From positions 132,398 through 196,397 of the forward strand of contig DS999224.1 in assembly GCA_000156295.1 (NCBI GenBank): a DNA stretch of 64,000 bases, read 5' to 3'. The first letter of the stretch is position 1. Each line of letters begins with the position of its first letter. The stretch is from a marine gamma proteobacterium HTCC2148. Its GTDB lineage: Bacteria > Pseudomonadota > Gammaproteobacteria > Pseudomonadales > Halieaceae. Below, piece after piece: positions 8,067 through 16,867 of this stretch. Both the position numbers and the translations under genes were made by a program. The notes beneath the pieces were generated by a model. It was given only the letters and a program-made list of their open reading frames with translations, was not told the origin of the DNA and ran no database searches.

Positions 8067-9499
8067 AGATTGAATCCAGTTGTTCCAATAACAACCACAG
8101 CACCAAAAATGAGGCCACACGCTAAGCTCACCTTATCGGTTACAGCAAATACGACGGGATCATCATGCATTTCACCTCGGTGCGCCTTCAGCCATATCCA
8201 GCTGACCCAGAACAGCACTACTGCAACGGCTCCCCATACCATTTCGGGAAGCCTGTACAGCTGCTCACTGGCTGAACTGTCAATATATAAGGCGAGTACA
8301 AGCACCGAAACAAATCCGGCCGCTACCCCTAGCATCTGTATAAATGGCATATCATTATGCGAGTATCCGCGGCCATGAAGGTTTTGTTTGCCACTCTTTT
8401 CCGTTAGCTCCTGTAATTCAACGAATCGTTTAACAAAGGCCAGAGAAAGAAAGAGAAAGACAGAAAAAGCCAGCAGCCAAAATGACACACCTAGTGATAT
8501 CGCTGCAGCGCCCGCAATGACTCTGAGCGTATACAGACCGGCCAGCACCAAGCAGTCAAGCAGAACAATCCTTTTGAAAACAACGGAATAAGCGCAAGTG
8601 AGGCAATAATATATCAGCAGCGTCATCGCGAAAGCAGGACTGACCAATAAAGCTATCGCGGCGCTGGCAAGCAGCAAGGCAGGTGCAAGTATAATGCCGG
8701 AGGCGATCGAGGCCTTGCCCGATGCGAAAGCCCTGTTGCATTTGCGAGGATGTTGACGGTCGCTCTCAAGGTCGAGTAAATCATTGGCGATGTAAACAGA
8801 GGAAGAGCACAGGCTGAAGGAAATAAATGCCAGAGCAAGCGTAAAAATGATGCTGGGGTCGGTGATTTGATGGGCGGCGACTGCGGGTATGAACAACAAC
8901 AGGTTTTTCGCCCATTGGTGCACCCTCAAAAGTTTGGGAAAGTCTGCAAGTGCTGCCTTGGGCGCTTGGAATTGCTTCTCAACAGGGCAAAGAAGTCTGG
9001 CGGACTCTACCAGCGATTGGGAGTTGCTAACTAGCACTGCGCTTTGTGCTCCTTCCCAGACCTGCAGGTCAGCTTCTGTGTCACCGACGTAGCTGAAACC
9101 ATCATCGGGGAATAGTGCCCCCAGTGCCTCGCGCTTGGCGGTGCCTTTCATGTTAATCTTGCCACCGCTTGCCAGAGATCGTTCAAAAATACCGAGATGC
9201 TCCGACACGTCATTGGCAATTTGCTGGTCGGCTGCTGTGCATAGCAGCAGTTTGCGACCTGCAGTACGCTGCTCTTCCAACCACCCGATCAATTCTCGAT
9301 TATAAGGAAGAGACGCAGGATCAGGCTTAGCCAATGCGCTTAACTTTTGTTTAAAATGCGCTTTCCCCTGTAACAGCCAAAATGGAAGCGCAAACAGAGA
9401 CAGTGGATGCTTCCTCACTAGCAGGAGCAGCGACTCATGAAGCGTGTCGGTGTGAACAAGCGTGCCGTCTAGGTCAACGGCGATTGGGGTATTTTCCAT
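8063..9499 (-). CDS. HAD phosphatase-UbiA prenyltransferase fusion, probable polyprenyl-phosphate phosphoribosyltransferase
   Basis: A 478-residue two-domain protein. Residues 1-170 form a HAD-type phosphatase, with the nucleophile motif VDLDGTL at about 8-14, LLCTAAD at about 86-92 and VGDTEAD at about 138-144. Residues 180-478 form a UbiA membrane domain, with the metal-binding motif NDLLDLESD at about 239-247 and a second region DCLVLAGLYTLR. Mycobacterial Rv3806c, a UbiA protein, joins phosphoribosyl pyrophosphate to decaprenyl phosphate, and a separate enzyme must remove the 5-phosphate. The fused HAD domain could do that step here. This is the first gene of the operon and overlaps the DprE1-like gene by 4 bases. 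The frame extends to 9652, but the ATG at 9499 directly precedes the HAD motif. Confidence 0.85.
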   Translation of the reverse strand: MENTPIAVDLDGTLVHTDTLHESLLLLVRKHPLSLFALPFWLLQGKAHFKQKLSALAKPDPASLPYNRELIGWLEEQRTAGRKLLLCTAADQQIANDVSEHLGIFERSLASGGKINMKGTAKREALGALFPDDGFSYVGDTEADLQVWEGAQSAVLVSNSQSLVESARLLCPVEKQFQAPKAALADFPKLLRVHQWAKNLLLFIPAVAAHQITDPSIIFTLALAFISFSLCSSSVYIANDLLDLESDRQHPRKCNRAFASGKASIASGIILAPALLLASAAIALLVSPAFAMTLLIYYCLTCAYSVVFKRIVLLDCLVLAGLYTLRVIAGAAAISLGVSFWLLAFSVFLFLSLAFVKRFVELQELTEKSGKQNLHGRGYSHNDMPFIQMLGVAAGFVSVLVLALYIDSSASEQLYRLPEMVWGAVAVVLFWVSWIWLKAHRGEMHDDPVVFAVTDKVSLACGLIFGAVVVIGTTGFNL

Positions 9500-9657
9500 A
9501 ATATTGATCTGTAGGAGCCGGGCGTTTTGACCATCCATGGGAATGCGGAGTACGCAAGACGAGCATGTTAGTGAATAAGGGTAACCGAACGAAGGTTGGA
9601 AATCCATTTTACAAGCTCTCAAAGCACGTCTCTTAAGCGACCTAGGACTCAATTGAC

Positions 9658-10620
9658 TTGAAAAATCAGAATCAATTTAGGCGCAAACTTGGCTTTGCTG
9701 CTTTTAGTTTGCTGTTTCTGACGGTGCTCTATTTTTTTGGGTTCATGTGGCTTGAATTTGATAGCAACCATAAGGCTTCAGGCTTCGCCTTGCTTGGCCA
9801 GACGCTTCCTTTGGCTGCAGTGATCATATTTATTTCATTTCTTCTGAGGTATGCTCGCTGGCATGGCCTTATAAATAAAGCTGGTTATTCGGTTCGCATA
9901 AGTGAAGGACTGTTGGCATACCTGGCAGGGTTCGCTTTTACCGCGTCACCCGGAAAGGCAGGTGAGCTAGTTCGATGCCGCTATTTTTCCGCCTTTGGTG
10001 TGCCTGTCAGAACAACATTTGCAGCCTTTTTGTACGAACGTTCCATGGATCTATTAGTGGTTTTAGCCTTGTCTGCTTTAGCCTTGTGGGCGAGTAGCCT
10101 TTTTATTCCGGCGGCGGCATTTGTCTTGTTGGTTCTGGGAATACTAATTGCGATAGCTCGCTGGGGCCATTGGATCGAAAAGAGAGGGATTCTAGGGCAA
10201 GAATCGATCATATTGTCGGCCTCTCGTTTTATCCGGGGAGGGGTAGATGATTGCAGAGTTTGGCTCAATCCATCCGATCTTTTGGTTAGTGCCGCAATGG
10301 GTATCATGGCCTGGTCCTTGGTGTGCGCAGCCTTTATTTGGGTATTAAGCTTTCTCGGCATAATGTTGCCACTTAGTCTGTCGTTCTCTCTTTACCCGAT
10401 GGCAATGCTGGCAGGTGCGGCCTCCATGATTCCTGGCGGAATAGGTACAACTGAAGCTGCGATTGTTTTACTGCTCAGTTCGGCAGGGGTTTCGATAGAG
10501 CAAGCCGCTCTGGCAGCGCTTGGTATTCGCGTTGCCACGCTGTGGTTTGCAATGGTTTGTGGGTTGGTGAGCGTGTTCATACTCGAACTGCGTAATGGAA
10601 AGACAACAACCAGCATTTAA
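9658..10620 (+). CDS. LPG-synthase-TM/flippase-like integral membrane protein
   Basis: A 320-residue protein with about eight hydrophobic segments and the pattern of the lysylphosphatidylglycerol synthase TM (UPF0104, AglD-like) family: a conserved region around AFTASPGKAGELVR, an FLYERSMDLL segment, and MIPGGIGTTEAAI near the C-terminus. These proteins are regarded as probable flippases for lipid-linked substrates. It is transcribed divergently from the arabinose-type operon, so it may move the lipid-linked product or a related lipid across the inner membrane; that role is inference. The start is TTG at 9658 with AGGA about 10 bases upstream. An in-frame TAG at 9643-9645 rules out a much longer N-terminus. 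The DNA is still AT-richer than the rfb genes that follow. Confidence 0.78.
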   Translation: MKNQNQFRRKLGFAAFSLLFLTVLYFFGFMWLEFDSNHKASGFALLGQTLPLAAVIIFISFLLRYARWHGLINKAGYSVRISEGLLAYLAGFAFTASPGKAGELVRCRYFSAFGVPVRTTFAAFLYERSMDLLVVLALSALALWASSLFIPAAAFVLLVLGILIAIARWGHWIEKRGILGQESIILSASRFIRGGVDDCRVWLNPSDLLVSAAMGIMAWSLVCAAFIWVLSFLGIMLPLSLSFSLYPMAMLAGAASMIPGGIGTTEAAIVLLLSSAGVSIEQAALAALGIRVATLWFAMVCGLVSVFILELRNGKTTTSI

Positions 10621-10643
10621 AATGCGATCTCCTCAGTCTGTTT

Positions 10644-10662
10644 ACCTGAGTTATCGTCAGGT
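10644..10662. repeat. perfect inverted repeat upstream of rfbA
   Basis: The arms ACCTGA (10644-10649) and TCAGGT (10657-10662) are perfect reverse complements around a 7-base spacer. The repeat sits 24 bases after the flippase-like gene and overlaps the likely -35 region of the rfbA promoter. It could be an operator or the stem of a weak terminator; there is no T-run after it, which argues against the second. Confidence 0.4.
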
Positions 10663-10683
10663 TAGGCCCTTTGTAGCTATAAT
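10654..10683 (+). promoter_or_regulatory. candidate sigma-70 promoter of rfbA-rfbC
   Basis: A perfect TATAAT lies at 10678-10683, with TCGTCA (4 of 6 matches to TTGACA) at 10654-10659 and an 18-base spacer. It lies 30 bases before the rfbA ATG. The inverted repeat at 10644-10662 overlaps the -35 element. Confidence 0.5.
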
Positions 10684-10713
10684 GCCCGATTAGATCTCCG
10701 AGAATTTCACTTC

Positions 10714-11631
10714 ATGAGCTATACAGCGCCCAGTTCAGCCTATAAAGGCATCATCCTCGCCGGGGGGTCTGGCAGTCGCCTGCATCCGCTGACCAGCACC
10801 GTATCCAAGCAGTTAATGCCGATTTACGACAAACCGATGATCTATTACCCCCTGGCCACCCTGATGCTGGCGGGGATTCGGGACATTCTGGTGATCACCA
10901 CCCCCCGTGACCAGACGGCCTTTGCCGACCTGTTGGGCGATGGCTCGCGTTGGGGCATCAGCATCAGTTACGCGGTACAGCCCAGCCCGGATGGCCTGGC
11001 TCAGGCATTCATACTGGGCGAAGACTTCATTGGCACCGACAGGGTCTCCCTGGTGCTGGGGGACAACATCTTCTACGGCGGCGGTTTTACCGTAAAACTG
11101 CAAAGCGCAGCCCAGCGCGAGTCCGGTGCCTCGGTGTTTGCCTACTACGTGCAGGATCCGGAGCGCTACGGCGTGGTCTCCTTCGATGCCGATGGGGTAG
11201 CCCGGGATATTGAGGAAAAACCGGAGAAGCCGAAGTCTCATTACGCAGTCACCGGCCTGTACTTCTACGACAACGATGTCGTGGATGTGGCCAAATCGAT
11301 CCAGCCCTCGCCCCGCGGTGAGCTGGAAATTACCGACGTCAACAAGGTTTACATGGAGCGCGGCAAACTCAACGTGGAAGTCATGAGCCGCGGCAGCGCC
11401 TGGCTGGATACCGGTACCCACAATTCACTGCTGGATGCCGCCAACTTTGTGCGAGTGGTGGAAGAGCGCCAGGGACTGAAGATCGCCTGCCCCGAAGAAG
11501 TGGCCTTCCGCATGGGCTACATCAGCGCCGAGCAATTGCTGGCTCTGGCTGCCCCCCTGGAAAAGAGTGGTTACGGACTCTATCTCAAGGGCTTGCTCAA
11601 TGATGATGGGGTAGTCTTCCATGAAGTTTGA
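10714..11631 (+). CDS. rfbA: glucose-1-phosphate thymidylyltransferase
   Basis: A 305-residue cytoplasmic enzyme that joins glucose-1-phosphate to dTTP, making dTDP-glucose, the first step of dTDP-L-rhamnose and related deoxysugar synthesis. The nucleotidyltransferase signature [14 protein letters not shown] lies near residue 15, followed by [16 protein letters not shown], the metal/substrate region [13 protein letters not shown], and [20 protein letters not shown]. The length fits RmlA. The ATG at 10714 follows a good promoter. It overlaps rfbC by 11 bases, so the two are co-translated. Base composition shifts here to the GC-richer style of the rest of the window. Confidence 0.96.
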   Translation: MSYTAPSSAYKGIILAGGSGSRLHPLTSTVSKQLMPIYDKPMIYYPLATLMLAGIRDILVITTPRDQTAFADLLGDGSRWGISISYAVQPSPDGLAQAFILGEDFIGTDRVSLVLGDNIFYGGGFTVKLQSAAQRESGASVFAYYVQDPERYGVVSFDADGVARDIEEKPEKPKSHYAVTGLYFYDNDVVDVAKSIQPSPRGELEITDVNKVYMERGKLNVEVMSRGSAWLDTGTHNSLLDAANFVRVVEERQGLKIACPEEVAFRMGYISAEQLLALAAPLEKSGYGLYLKGLLNDDGVVFHEV

Positions 11632-12169
11632 GGCCACCCCGCTGCAAGGGGTATACCTGCTGACGCCAAAGGTATTTGGCGATGAGCGCGGGTTTTTCAT
11701 GGAGAGCTGGAACGCAACTACCTTCGCCAACGAAGGCTTCGACATGCACTTTGTGCAGGACAACCACAGCCGCTCGGCCAAAGGTATTCTGCGCGGCCTG
11801 CACTACCAGACCGAGCATACCCAGGGCAAGCTGGTGCGGGTCACGGCAGGCGCAGTGTTTGACGTGGCGGTAGACATGCGCCGAGACTCGCCAACCCTGG
11901 GCCAATGGTATGGCGTCACCCTGAGCGCCGAGAATCACCAGATGTTGTGGGTGCCCGCAGGCTTTGCCCACGGCTTCTATGTGCTCACCGATGTCGCTGA
12001 CTTCCAGTACAAGTGTACCGAGGTCTACCACCCAGCAAGTGAGATAGCCCTGGCCTGGGACGATCCCCAGGTGGGGATTAAATGGCCAGTGCCAGCAGGC
12101 CAGCAGCCGCAGCTATCGGGCAAAGATAAAGAGGGTCTGGCCTTTAACGAGGCGCCGTTGCTGGATTGA
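11621..12169 (+). CDS. rfbC: dTDP-4-dehydrorhamnose 3,5-epimerase
   Basis: A 182-residue cupin-fold enzyme that epimerises C3 and C5 of dTDP-4-keto-6-deoxyglucose. The family motifs are [33 protein letters not shown] (with the catalytic histidine in GLHYQ), the aspartate in [14 protein letters not shown] and [13 protein letters not shown]. The ATG lies inside the end of rfbA. Its TGA at 12167-12169 abuts, without a single spare base, the stop codon of the convergent rfbB gene. The final reductase gene rfbD is not in the window, so the end product is either completed elsewhere or is another deoxysugar. Confidence 0.95.
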   Translation: MKFEATPLQGVYLLTPKVFGDERGFFMESWNATTFANEGFDMHFVQDNHSRSAKGILRGLHYQTEHTQGKLVRVTAGAVFDVAVDMRRDSPTLGQWYGVTLSAENHQMLWVPAGFAHGFYVLTDVADFQYKCTEVYHPASEIALAWDDPQVGIKWPVPAGQQPQLSGKDKEGLAFNEAPLLD

Positions 12170-13231
12170 TTAAAGCAGCGGCCGCCACCAGTCCTCGTTT
12201 GCCAGGTACCAATCCAGGGTTTTGCCCAGCCCGGTCTCGAAAGTCTCCGCCGGCTGATAGCCCAGTTCATTGCTGATCTTGGTGGCATCAATGGCATAGC
12301 GCCAGTCGTGACCCGCCCGGTCTTCCACAAAGGTAATCAAATCCCTGGCACTGCCGCCACTGGCACAGGGCGAATCGGGGAATCGTTGCGCCAGGCTGGT
12401 ATCGGCTGCAAAGCGCGCATCCATCTGTTCACACAATAGATGCACTATATCCAGGTTGTTCCATTCGTTGTTGCCGCCAATGTTATAGGTCTCCCCCACC
12501 ACACCGTCTAGCAGGACTTTCTCAATACCCCGGCAGTGATCAGCTACATACAGCCAGTCACGGATATTGCTGCCGTCCCCGTATACCGGCAGAGGTAAGC
12601 CCCGCAGGATATTGGTCAGGCACAGGGGAACCAGCTTTTCCGGAAAGTGATACGGTCCGTAATTGTTGGAGCAGTTACTGGTAGTCACCTGCAGGCCATA
12701 GGTATGAAGGTACGCACGCACCAAATGATCTGAGGCCGCCTTACTCGCCGAATAGGGCGAGTTAGGCTCGTATTTCTGTTCTTCATAAAAGCCCGGCGCA
12801 TCAGGCGTTAACGAACCGTACACCTCATCGGTGGACACATGATGGAAGCGATGTGGCCGCGGCGAATCGCCACCAAGCCAATGCTCCCTGGCCGCCTTCA
12901 ACAGACTGTGCGTGCCAACAACATTGGTTTCGATGAAGGCATCCGGGCCGGTGATTGAGCGATCCACATGGCTCTCGGCGGCAAAGTGGACCAGAGTATC
13001 GACTGAGTGCTCGCGCAATGTCGCCAGCACGGTGTCGTAATCACAAATATCCGCATGCACAAAAGAAAAGCCGTCTGTGCCCTCCAGCGAGGCCAGGTTG
13101 GCTCGGTTGCCAGCATAGGTGAGGGCATCGAAGGCGACAATACGATCATCGGGATATTGGCTGCGCCAGTAATGCACAAAGTTGGCGCCAATAAAACCGG
13201 CTGCGCCGGTTACGAGTATACTTTTCGACAA
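12170..13231 (-). CDS. rfbB: dTDP-glucose 4,6-dehydratase
   Basis: A 353-residue NAD-dependent extended SDR enzyme that turns dTDP-glucose into dTDP-4-keto-6-deoxyglucose. It shows the cofactor motif VTGAAGFIGANFVHYW at the N-terminus, HFAAESHVDRSI, the HVSTDEVYGSL catalytic segment, YSASKAASDHLV (YxxxK) and NCSNNYGPYHFPEKL, all typical of RmlB. It lies tail-to-tail with rfbC rather than in the usual rfbBDAC order. The region upstream (13232-13290), before the DUF2304 gene on the same strand, is short and shows no clear terminator, so read-through from the apaH-GT operon is possible. Confidence 0.95.
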   Translation of the reverse strand: MSKSILVTGAAGFIGANFVHYWRSQYPDDRIVAFDALTYAGNRANLASLEGTDGFSFVHADICDYDTVLATLREHSVDTLVHFAAESHVDRSITGPDAFIETNVVGTHSLLKAAREHWLGGDSPRPHRFHHVSTDEVYGSLTPDAPGFYEEQKYEPNSPYSASKAASDHLVRAYLHTYGLQVTTSNCSNNYGPYHFPEKLVPLCLTNILRGLPLPVYGDGSNIRDWLYVADHCRGIEKVLLDGVVGETYNIGGNNEWNNLDIVHLLCEQMDARFAADTSLAQRFPDSPCASGGSARDLITFVEDRAGHDWRYAIDATKISNELGYQPAETFETGLGKTLDWYLANEDWWRPLL

Positions 13232-13290
13232 CGCTAGTGGTTCCGTATGTGGTTTTTTGAGGGTCTAACTGGCGAAAAAGAAGGTTGTCA

Positions 13291-13683
13291 TCACTGGTTC
13301 TTGGTGCCTGAATTAAGCCGCTGTTCATTTGAGGCAGTATTTTCTTTTCGGCTTTTTGATCTCATTTCAGCTTCCAGCATCGCTAATCTCTGTATCAATC
13401 GCTGGTTTCGTAATTCGATTCGAGAGCGCTCTATATCCATCAAGAGAATTTTGATTACTAGTATCGCAATCGCTAACGTTAAGGCGAGTATGGGGGGAGA
13501 AGCGATGCCGAGAAAAGCCGAAAATTTGTCGAAAAGGCTAGGTACGAAGCCCAGTAGCGTAAAAGCCACAGCAACAATAGTCCAGCCTAGACCGTGACTT
13601 ACATGGAGCTTGTCTTTGCGCATTAGCAATATGATCGAAAATGCTACTAGAAGTCCAATGCACCCGGTGACTAAAGAAGCCAT
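13291..13683 (-). CDS. DUF2304 family membrane protein
   Basis: A 130-residue protein with three hydrophobic segments in the first 90 residues, followed by a charged, probably coiled-coil tail (RIELRNQRLIQRLAMLEAEM). This is the layout of DUF2304 proteins, which are usually encoded directly after a dolichol-phosphate-mannose-synthase-like GT2, as here, and are thought to help that enzyme or anchor it. The frame extends to 13758, but the ATG at 13683 shares one base with the GT2 stop codon (TGATG), so it is the coupled start. It is the last gene of the rsmA-apaG-apaH-GT4-GT2 run. Confidence 0.75.
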   Translation of the reverse strand: MASLVTGCIGLLVAFSIILLMRKDKLHVSHGLGWTIVAVAFTLLGFVPSLFDKFSAFLGIASPPILALTLAIAILVIKILLMDIERSRIELRNQRLIQRLAMLEAEMRSKSRKENTASNEQRLNSGTKNQ

Positions 13684-14426
13684 CAGCCGACCACCCGTGG
13701 CCTGTGATAGCGTCGCGCTAATTGCCTTTTGGACAAGCCAAGAATCAAGGTCTGGCACATGTAGTAGATAACCATCATCCAGGAGTTGAAAACACGGGAC
13801 TTTCCATTCAATCGAGGCTGCATTGGAACCTTCACATCAGCAATTTTTATACCTTTACTTTGTAGGAGCAACAGCACACCGATATCCTGGTAATCTAGTA
13901 GCGTGGCTCTCCAGCCAGCGAGTTCGCGAATGGCCTTGCTATTGTAAACGCGCAAACCGGAAGTTATGTCTTCAAGGGTAAGGCCTGAGAATTTTTTCAT
14001 CAATATCCAGGCAAATTTCCTCATAAAAGACCCGCGTTCCGTGCAGGCGCCGATGCTTACATCTGCAACCCCTTGCGACACTGGTCGAAGTAAGTCTTGC
14101 AGTGCGCTGGCTTCGTGCTGTCCATCGGCGTCCATAGTGATGACAACATCATAGCCGTGGCGCAGGGCGTAGCGCAGCCCTGTCTGCATTGCACCCCATG
14201 CACCCAATTGTGCAGGCAAAGGGATAATGTTAGCACCTGCTTTCTTCGCTTTGAGTATGGTGTCGTCTGTGCTGGCATCGTCAATCACGAAGATGGGGAA
14301 GTCGCAGGCTTCGCGGATTTCTGAGATCACTTGCGAAATAACCTCCCCCTCATTGAATGCGGGAATCATGATTGCTACGGAAGATAACATGGTTTTGCCT
14401 TCATCCTTGAGAGCGGTTATTGTCAT
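13683..14426 (-). CDS. family 2 glycosyltransferase, polyprenyl-phosphate sugar synthase-like
   Basis: A 247-residue GT-A-fold enzyme without membrane helices. It shows the N-terminal IMIPAFNEGEVI, the FVIDDASTDDT motif, the metal-binding VVITMDADGQHE (DxD type) and the ITSGLRVYN region, typical of dolichol-phosphate-mannose-synthase-like proteins. The enzyme probably transfers a sugar from a nucleotide donor to polyprenyl phosphate on the cytoplasmic face, feeding a GT-C transferase. It is coupled on both sides: ATGA with the GT4 gene upstream and TGATG with DUF2304 downstream. The sugar is unknown. Confidence 0.85.
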   Translation of the reverse strand: MTITALKDEGKTMLSSVAIMIPAFNEGEVISQVISEIREACDFPIFVIDDASTDDTILKAKKAGANIIPLPAQLGAWGAMQTGLRYALRHGYDVVITMDADGQHEASALQDLLRPVSQGVADVSIGACTERGSFMRKFAWILMKKFSGLTLEDITSGLRVYNSKAIRELAGWRATLLDYQDIGVLLLLQSKGIKIADVKVPMQPRLNGKSRVFNSWMMVIYYMCQTLILGLSKRQLARRYHRPRVVG

Positions 14427-15637
14427 GATATTGGCTGGTCTACAGTGTCTGTATTCATCAGTCGACGATACATATCAGCGATGTTTTTGGCTGACGTTTC
14501 AATATGAAAATCTGTTTCGAAACGTTGCTGAGCAAACTTCCCGAAAAGGTGCATGATATCACGGTTATCGCGGAAATTGTGCAATGATTGGGTGAGCTCT
14601 GCGGTGCTCTCGGGGTTCACATGCAATCCCGTATTGCCGTGTTTTACTACCCACTTCATCCCCGCCCCTGGGATTTTGGTGACAATAGCGGCCTTGCCGA
14701 GGCTCATCGCCTCTAAAAGTACCATGCCAAAGGCCTCTGTGCGCTCTATTGAGGGCAGGCAAAGGCAGTCGCAGGCATGAAATTGAGCCGCCAACGCGTC
14801 ATCGGGCAATTTGCCATAGAAGGTGATTTTCGAGCTGGCATCGAGTTCGGCGGCCAGTTTGCGTAAGGTGTTATCAAGTTCGCCGGTGCCCACTAGATGC
14901 AGTTCGATGCCCTCTGACTGTGCTATCGCCCTGATGAGATATTCGAACCCTTTGTAGTAGGTGAGCCGACCGATGGCGAGCACCCTGAGCGTATCAGATT
15001 CCCTATGGTCGCTGGCTGCAAGTGCATTGACTAGCTTGGATGGATCCAGCCCTAGCGGCACTACTTCACATTTATCTTTAAACGGTCTCAGTGGCTCGCT
15101 GCTATCCAGATAGGGCGGAGAGGTGGCGATAATTTTTGCGCTACGCTTGAGCAGTGCGCTCTCGAAGGGGCGATAAAGGCGGTAAAAGGTTCGCAGACCC
15201 GAAGAATGGGTGGATGCGAGCACGTCTGCGTGCCAGTGGATAACCCATGGAATTTTGCGGGCTGAGGGGAGGAAGAGAGCACAGAACGCAGACACATTGG
15301 GCATATGCAGGTGCAGAAGGTCTGGCTTATCTCGCTTGATCATTTTGCTGAGTAAGCGAGGGAAGGTTGGGCTGATGGGAGTGAAGAGCAGTCTGGCCCA
15401 GACCGCTGCCCGTGTTACTGGCAATTGTTGCTCGCCAGATTGATAGGTTTCGCTGGCGCTGTTCAGGCTTATTTGGGATTGATGTACCAGTGCGCCTGGT
15501 TCCAGGCCTTGCCTTATCTGGGCGGCCATCAAATCTCTTAAATAGGTTTCCATGCCCCCGGCGTAAGGCGGAAAATATTTGCCAATATGCAATATTTTCA
15601 GGGGCTTTATCCGTTGCTTACCTATGACTTCGAGCAT
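14423..15637 (-). CDS. family 4 glycosyltransferase
   Basis: A GT-B-fold transferase of about 404 residues. The N-terminal glycine loop is [19 protein letters not shown], followed by [12 protein letters not shown], the linker VVPLGLDP, the donor-domain start [18 protein letters not shown], and the C-terminal [19 protein letters not shown] with the EX7E motif typical of GT4 enzymes. It probably adds a sugar to a growing surface polysaccharide. The chosen start is ATG at 15637 (overlapping apaH by 16 bases); ATG at 15667 (46-base overlap) is also possible. In either case the gene is fused to the end of the rsmA-apaG-apaH operon. Confidence 0.88.
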   Translation of the reverse strand: MLEVIGKQRIKPLKILHIGKYFPPYAGGMETYLRDLMAAQIRQGLEPGALVHQSQISLNSASETYQSGEQQLPVTRAAVWARLLFTPISPTFPRLLSKMIKRDKPDLLHLHMPNVSAFCALFLPSARKIPWVIHWHADVLASTHSSGLRTFYRLYRPFESALLKRSAKIIATSPPYLDSSEPLRPFKDKCEVVPLGLDPSKLVNALAASDHRESDTLRVLAIGRLTYYKGFEYLIRAIAQSEGIELHLVGTGELDNTLRKLAAELDASSKITFYGKLPDDALAAQFHACDCLCLPSIERTEAFGMVLLEAMSLGKAAIVTKIPGAGMKWVVKHGNTGLHVNPESTAELTQSLHNFRDNRDIMHLFGKFAQQRFETDFHIETSAKNIADMYRRLMNTDTVDQPIS

Positions 15638-16449
15638 TTCCCGTTCTCGCACTGACACCGAGTCCATTCTCTAATTTCCAGACAATACAGCGACATGGCC
15701 CCACCCCAAACACACCCGGTATCCAACCCGATGGCATTGGGGCTATCAGTAATGCCTTCCAGCGAAGCCCAGTGACCAAATAAAATTTTATCATCCCTGC
15801 TCTTGCGATTGGGGTGACTAAACCAGGCGGAAACCTTTTTCACGCCCTCATTAGGTCTTGCTCCTTTGCTCTCAAGATCCAGCCAACCTTCTTCAGAGCA
15901 GTAACGCATGCGAGTCAGGTAGTTGGTGATGACGCGTAAACGATCCATTCCCCTCAAGTCCTTCGACCAGATCGCAGGTTCATTGCCATACATATGCTGA
16001 AAGAATTCTAGGCAATTCGGGCTTTGAAGCACAGCCTCTACTTCTCTTGCCCGCTTGATCGCTTTTTTAACGCTCCACTGCGGCGGAATGCCCGCATGCA
16101 CCATGGTATAGCCATGTTCATGGTGAATGAGCGGGCGGTGCAGCAGCCAGTTGAGCAGTTCCTCCCGGTCGGGCGCGCTGAGGATTTCGTCCAGGGTGTC
16201 TGATTTACTGGGCCGGCGTACACCGGCCGCTACTGCCAACAAATGTAGATCGTGATTGCCCAACACCATCACCAGGTTGTCGCGCATTTTATAGAAAAAA
16301 CGCAGTGTTTTCAGGCACTTGGGGCCACGATTGACGATGTCGCCGACAGACCAGAGTACATCGGTTTTTGGGTCAAATTTGACCTTCTTCAGCAGGCACT
16401 TAAGTGGTTGCAGGCAGCCTTGGATATCACCGACAACGTAAGTGCTCAC
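15622..16449 (-). CDS. apaH: symmetrical bis(5'-nucleosyl)-tetraphosphatase
   Basis: A 275-residue metallophosphoesterase that splits Ap4A into two ADP. The metal motifs occur in order: [11 protein letters not shown] (residues 6-16), [30 protein letters not shown] and FGHWASLEG. The length matches ApaH. In many gammaproteobacteria it closes the lptD-surA-pdxA-rsmA-apaG-apaH operon. Here it lies 4 bases after apaG, but a glycosyltransferase gene starts inside its 3' end, so surface-glycan genes may share its transcript. Confidence 0.95.
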   Translation of the reverse strand: MSTYVVGDIQGCLQPLKCLLKKVKFDPKTDVLWSVGDIVNRGPKCLKTLRFFYKMRDNLVMVLGNHDLHLLAVAAGVRRPSKSDTLDEILSAPDREELLNWLLHRPLIHHEHGYTMVHAGIPPQWSVKKAIKRAREVEAVLQSPNCLEFFQHMYGNEPAIWSKDLRGMDRLRVITNYLTRMRYCSEEGWLDLESKGARPNEGVKKVSAWFSHPNRKSRDDKILFGHWASLEGITDSPNAIGLDTGCVWGGAMSLYCLEIREWTRCQCENGKCSKS

Positions 16450-16453
16450 GGCG

Positions 16454-16867
16454 CTAATTCAACGCGGTTGGGGTGTGCAGGGTAAATGCGGGAATGGGTA
16501 CCTCAAAGTTGGGCAGCTCTTCCGGTGGTACTTCCATAGGCTCGCGTACCACCATGAAATAGTTACCTTTCATGAACCCCACCGGAGTCGCGAGGGTGGC
16601 ACCGCTGGTGTAGCGAAAAGATCCCCCGGGCTGAATGATGGGTTGTTCGCCGACCACACCTTCACCGCGCACTTCCTGTACGTCATCGTCTGCATCAGTA
16701 ATCAACCAGTGTCGAGACAGCAACTGTACAGGCATGTCACCGGCATTGCTGATGGTAATGGTGTAAGCAAATGTGTAGCGCCCGTCGTCAGGGGTGGAGT
16801 GGCGGGGCAGGTAGGCGGTAACCACGCTGACCCCTACTAGCTTAGGATTGAATTCTATATTAGACAT
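16454..16867 (-). CDS. apaG: ApaG family protein
   Basis: A 137-residue protein with an Ig-like beta-sandwich (DUF525), showing [43 protein letters not shown] and a [10 protein letters not shown] segment. The molecular role of ApaG is not well defined; it is linked to Ap4A metabolism and cation tolerance by its operon. The ATG at 16867, overlapping the end of rsmA by 8 bases, gives the usual MSN-like start; an ATG three codons earlier is also in frame. Confidence 0.93.
   Translation of the reverse strand: MSNIEFNPKLVGVSVVTAYLPRHSTPDDGRYTFAYTITISNAGDMPVQLLSRHWLITDADDDVQEVRGEGVVGEQPIIQPGGSFRYTSGATLATPVGFMKGNYFMVVREPMEVPPEELPNFEVPIPAFTLHTPTALN

Noticed and set aside
8066-8120. Longer N-terminus for the DprE1-like protein
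   Set aside because: The extension is cysteine/tryptophan-rich, unlike the family, and lies wholly inside the UbiA gene; the GTGA overlap start fits better.
10813-11421. 202-codon frame antisense to rfbA
   Set aside because: The sense strand is an unmistakable RmlA; the antisense product is histidine/glutamine-rich without family features.
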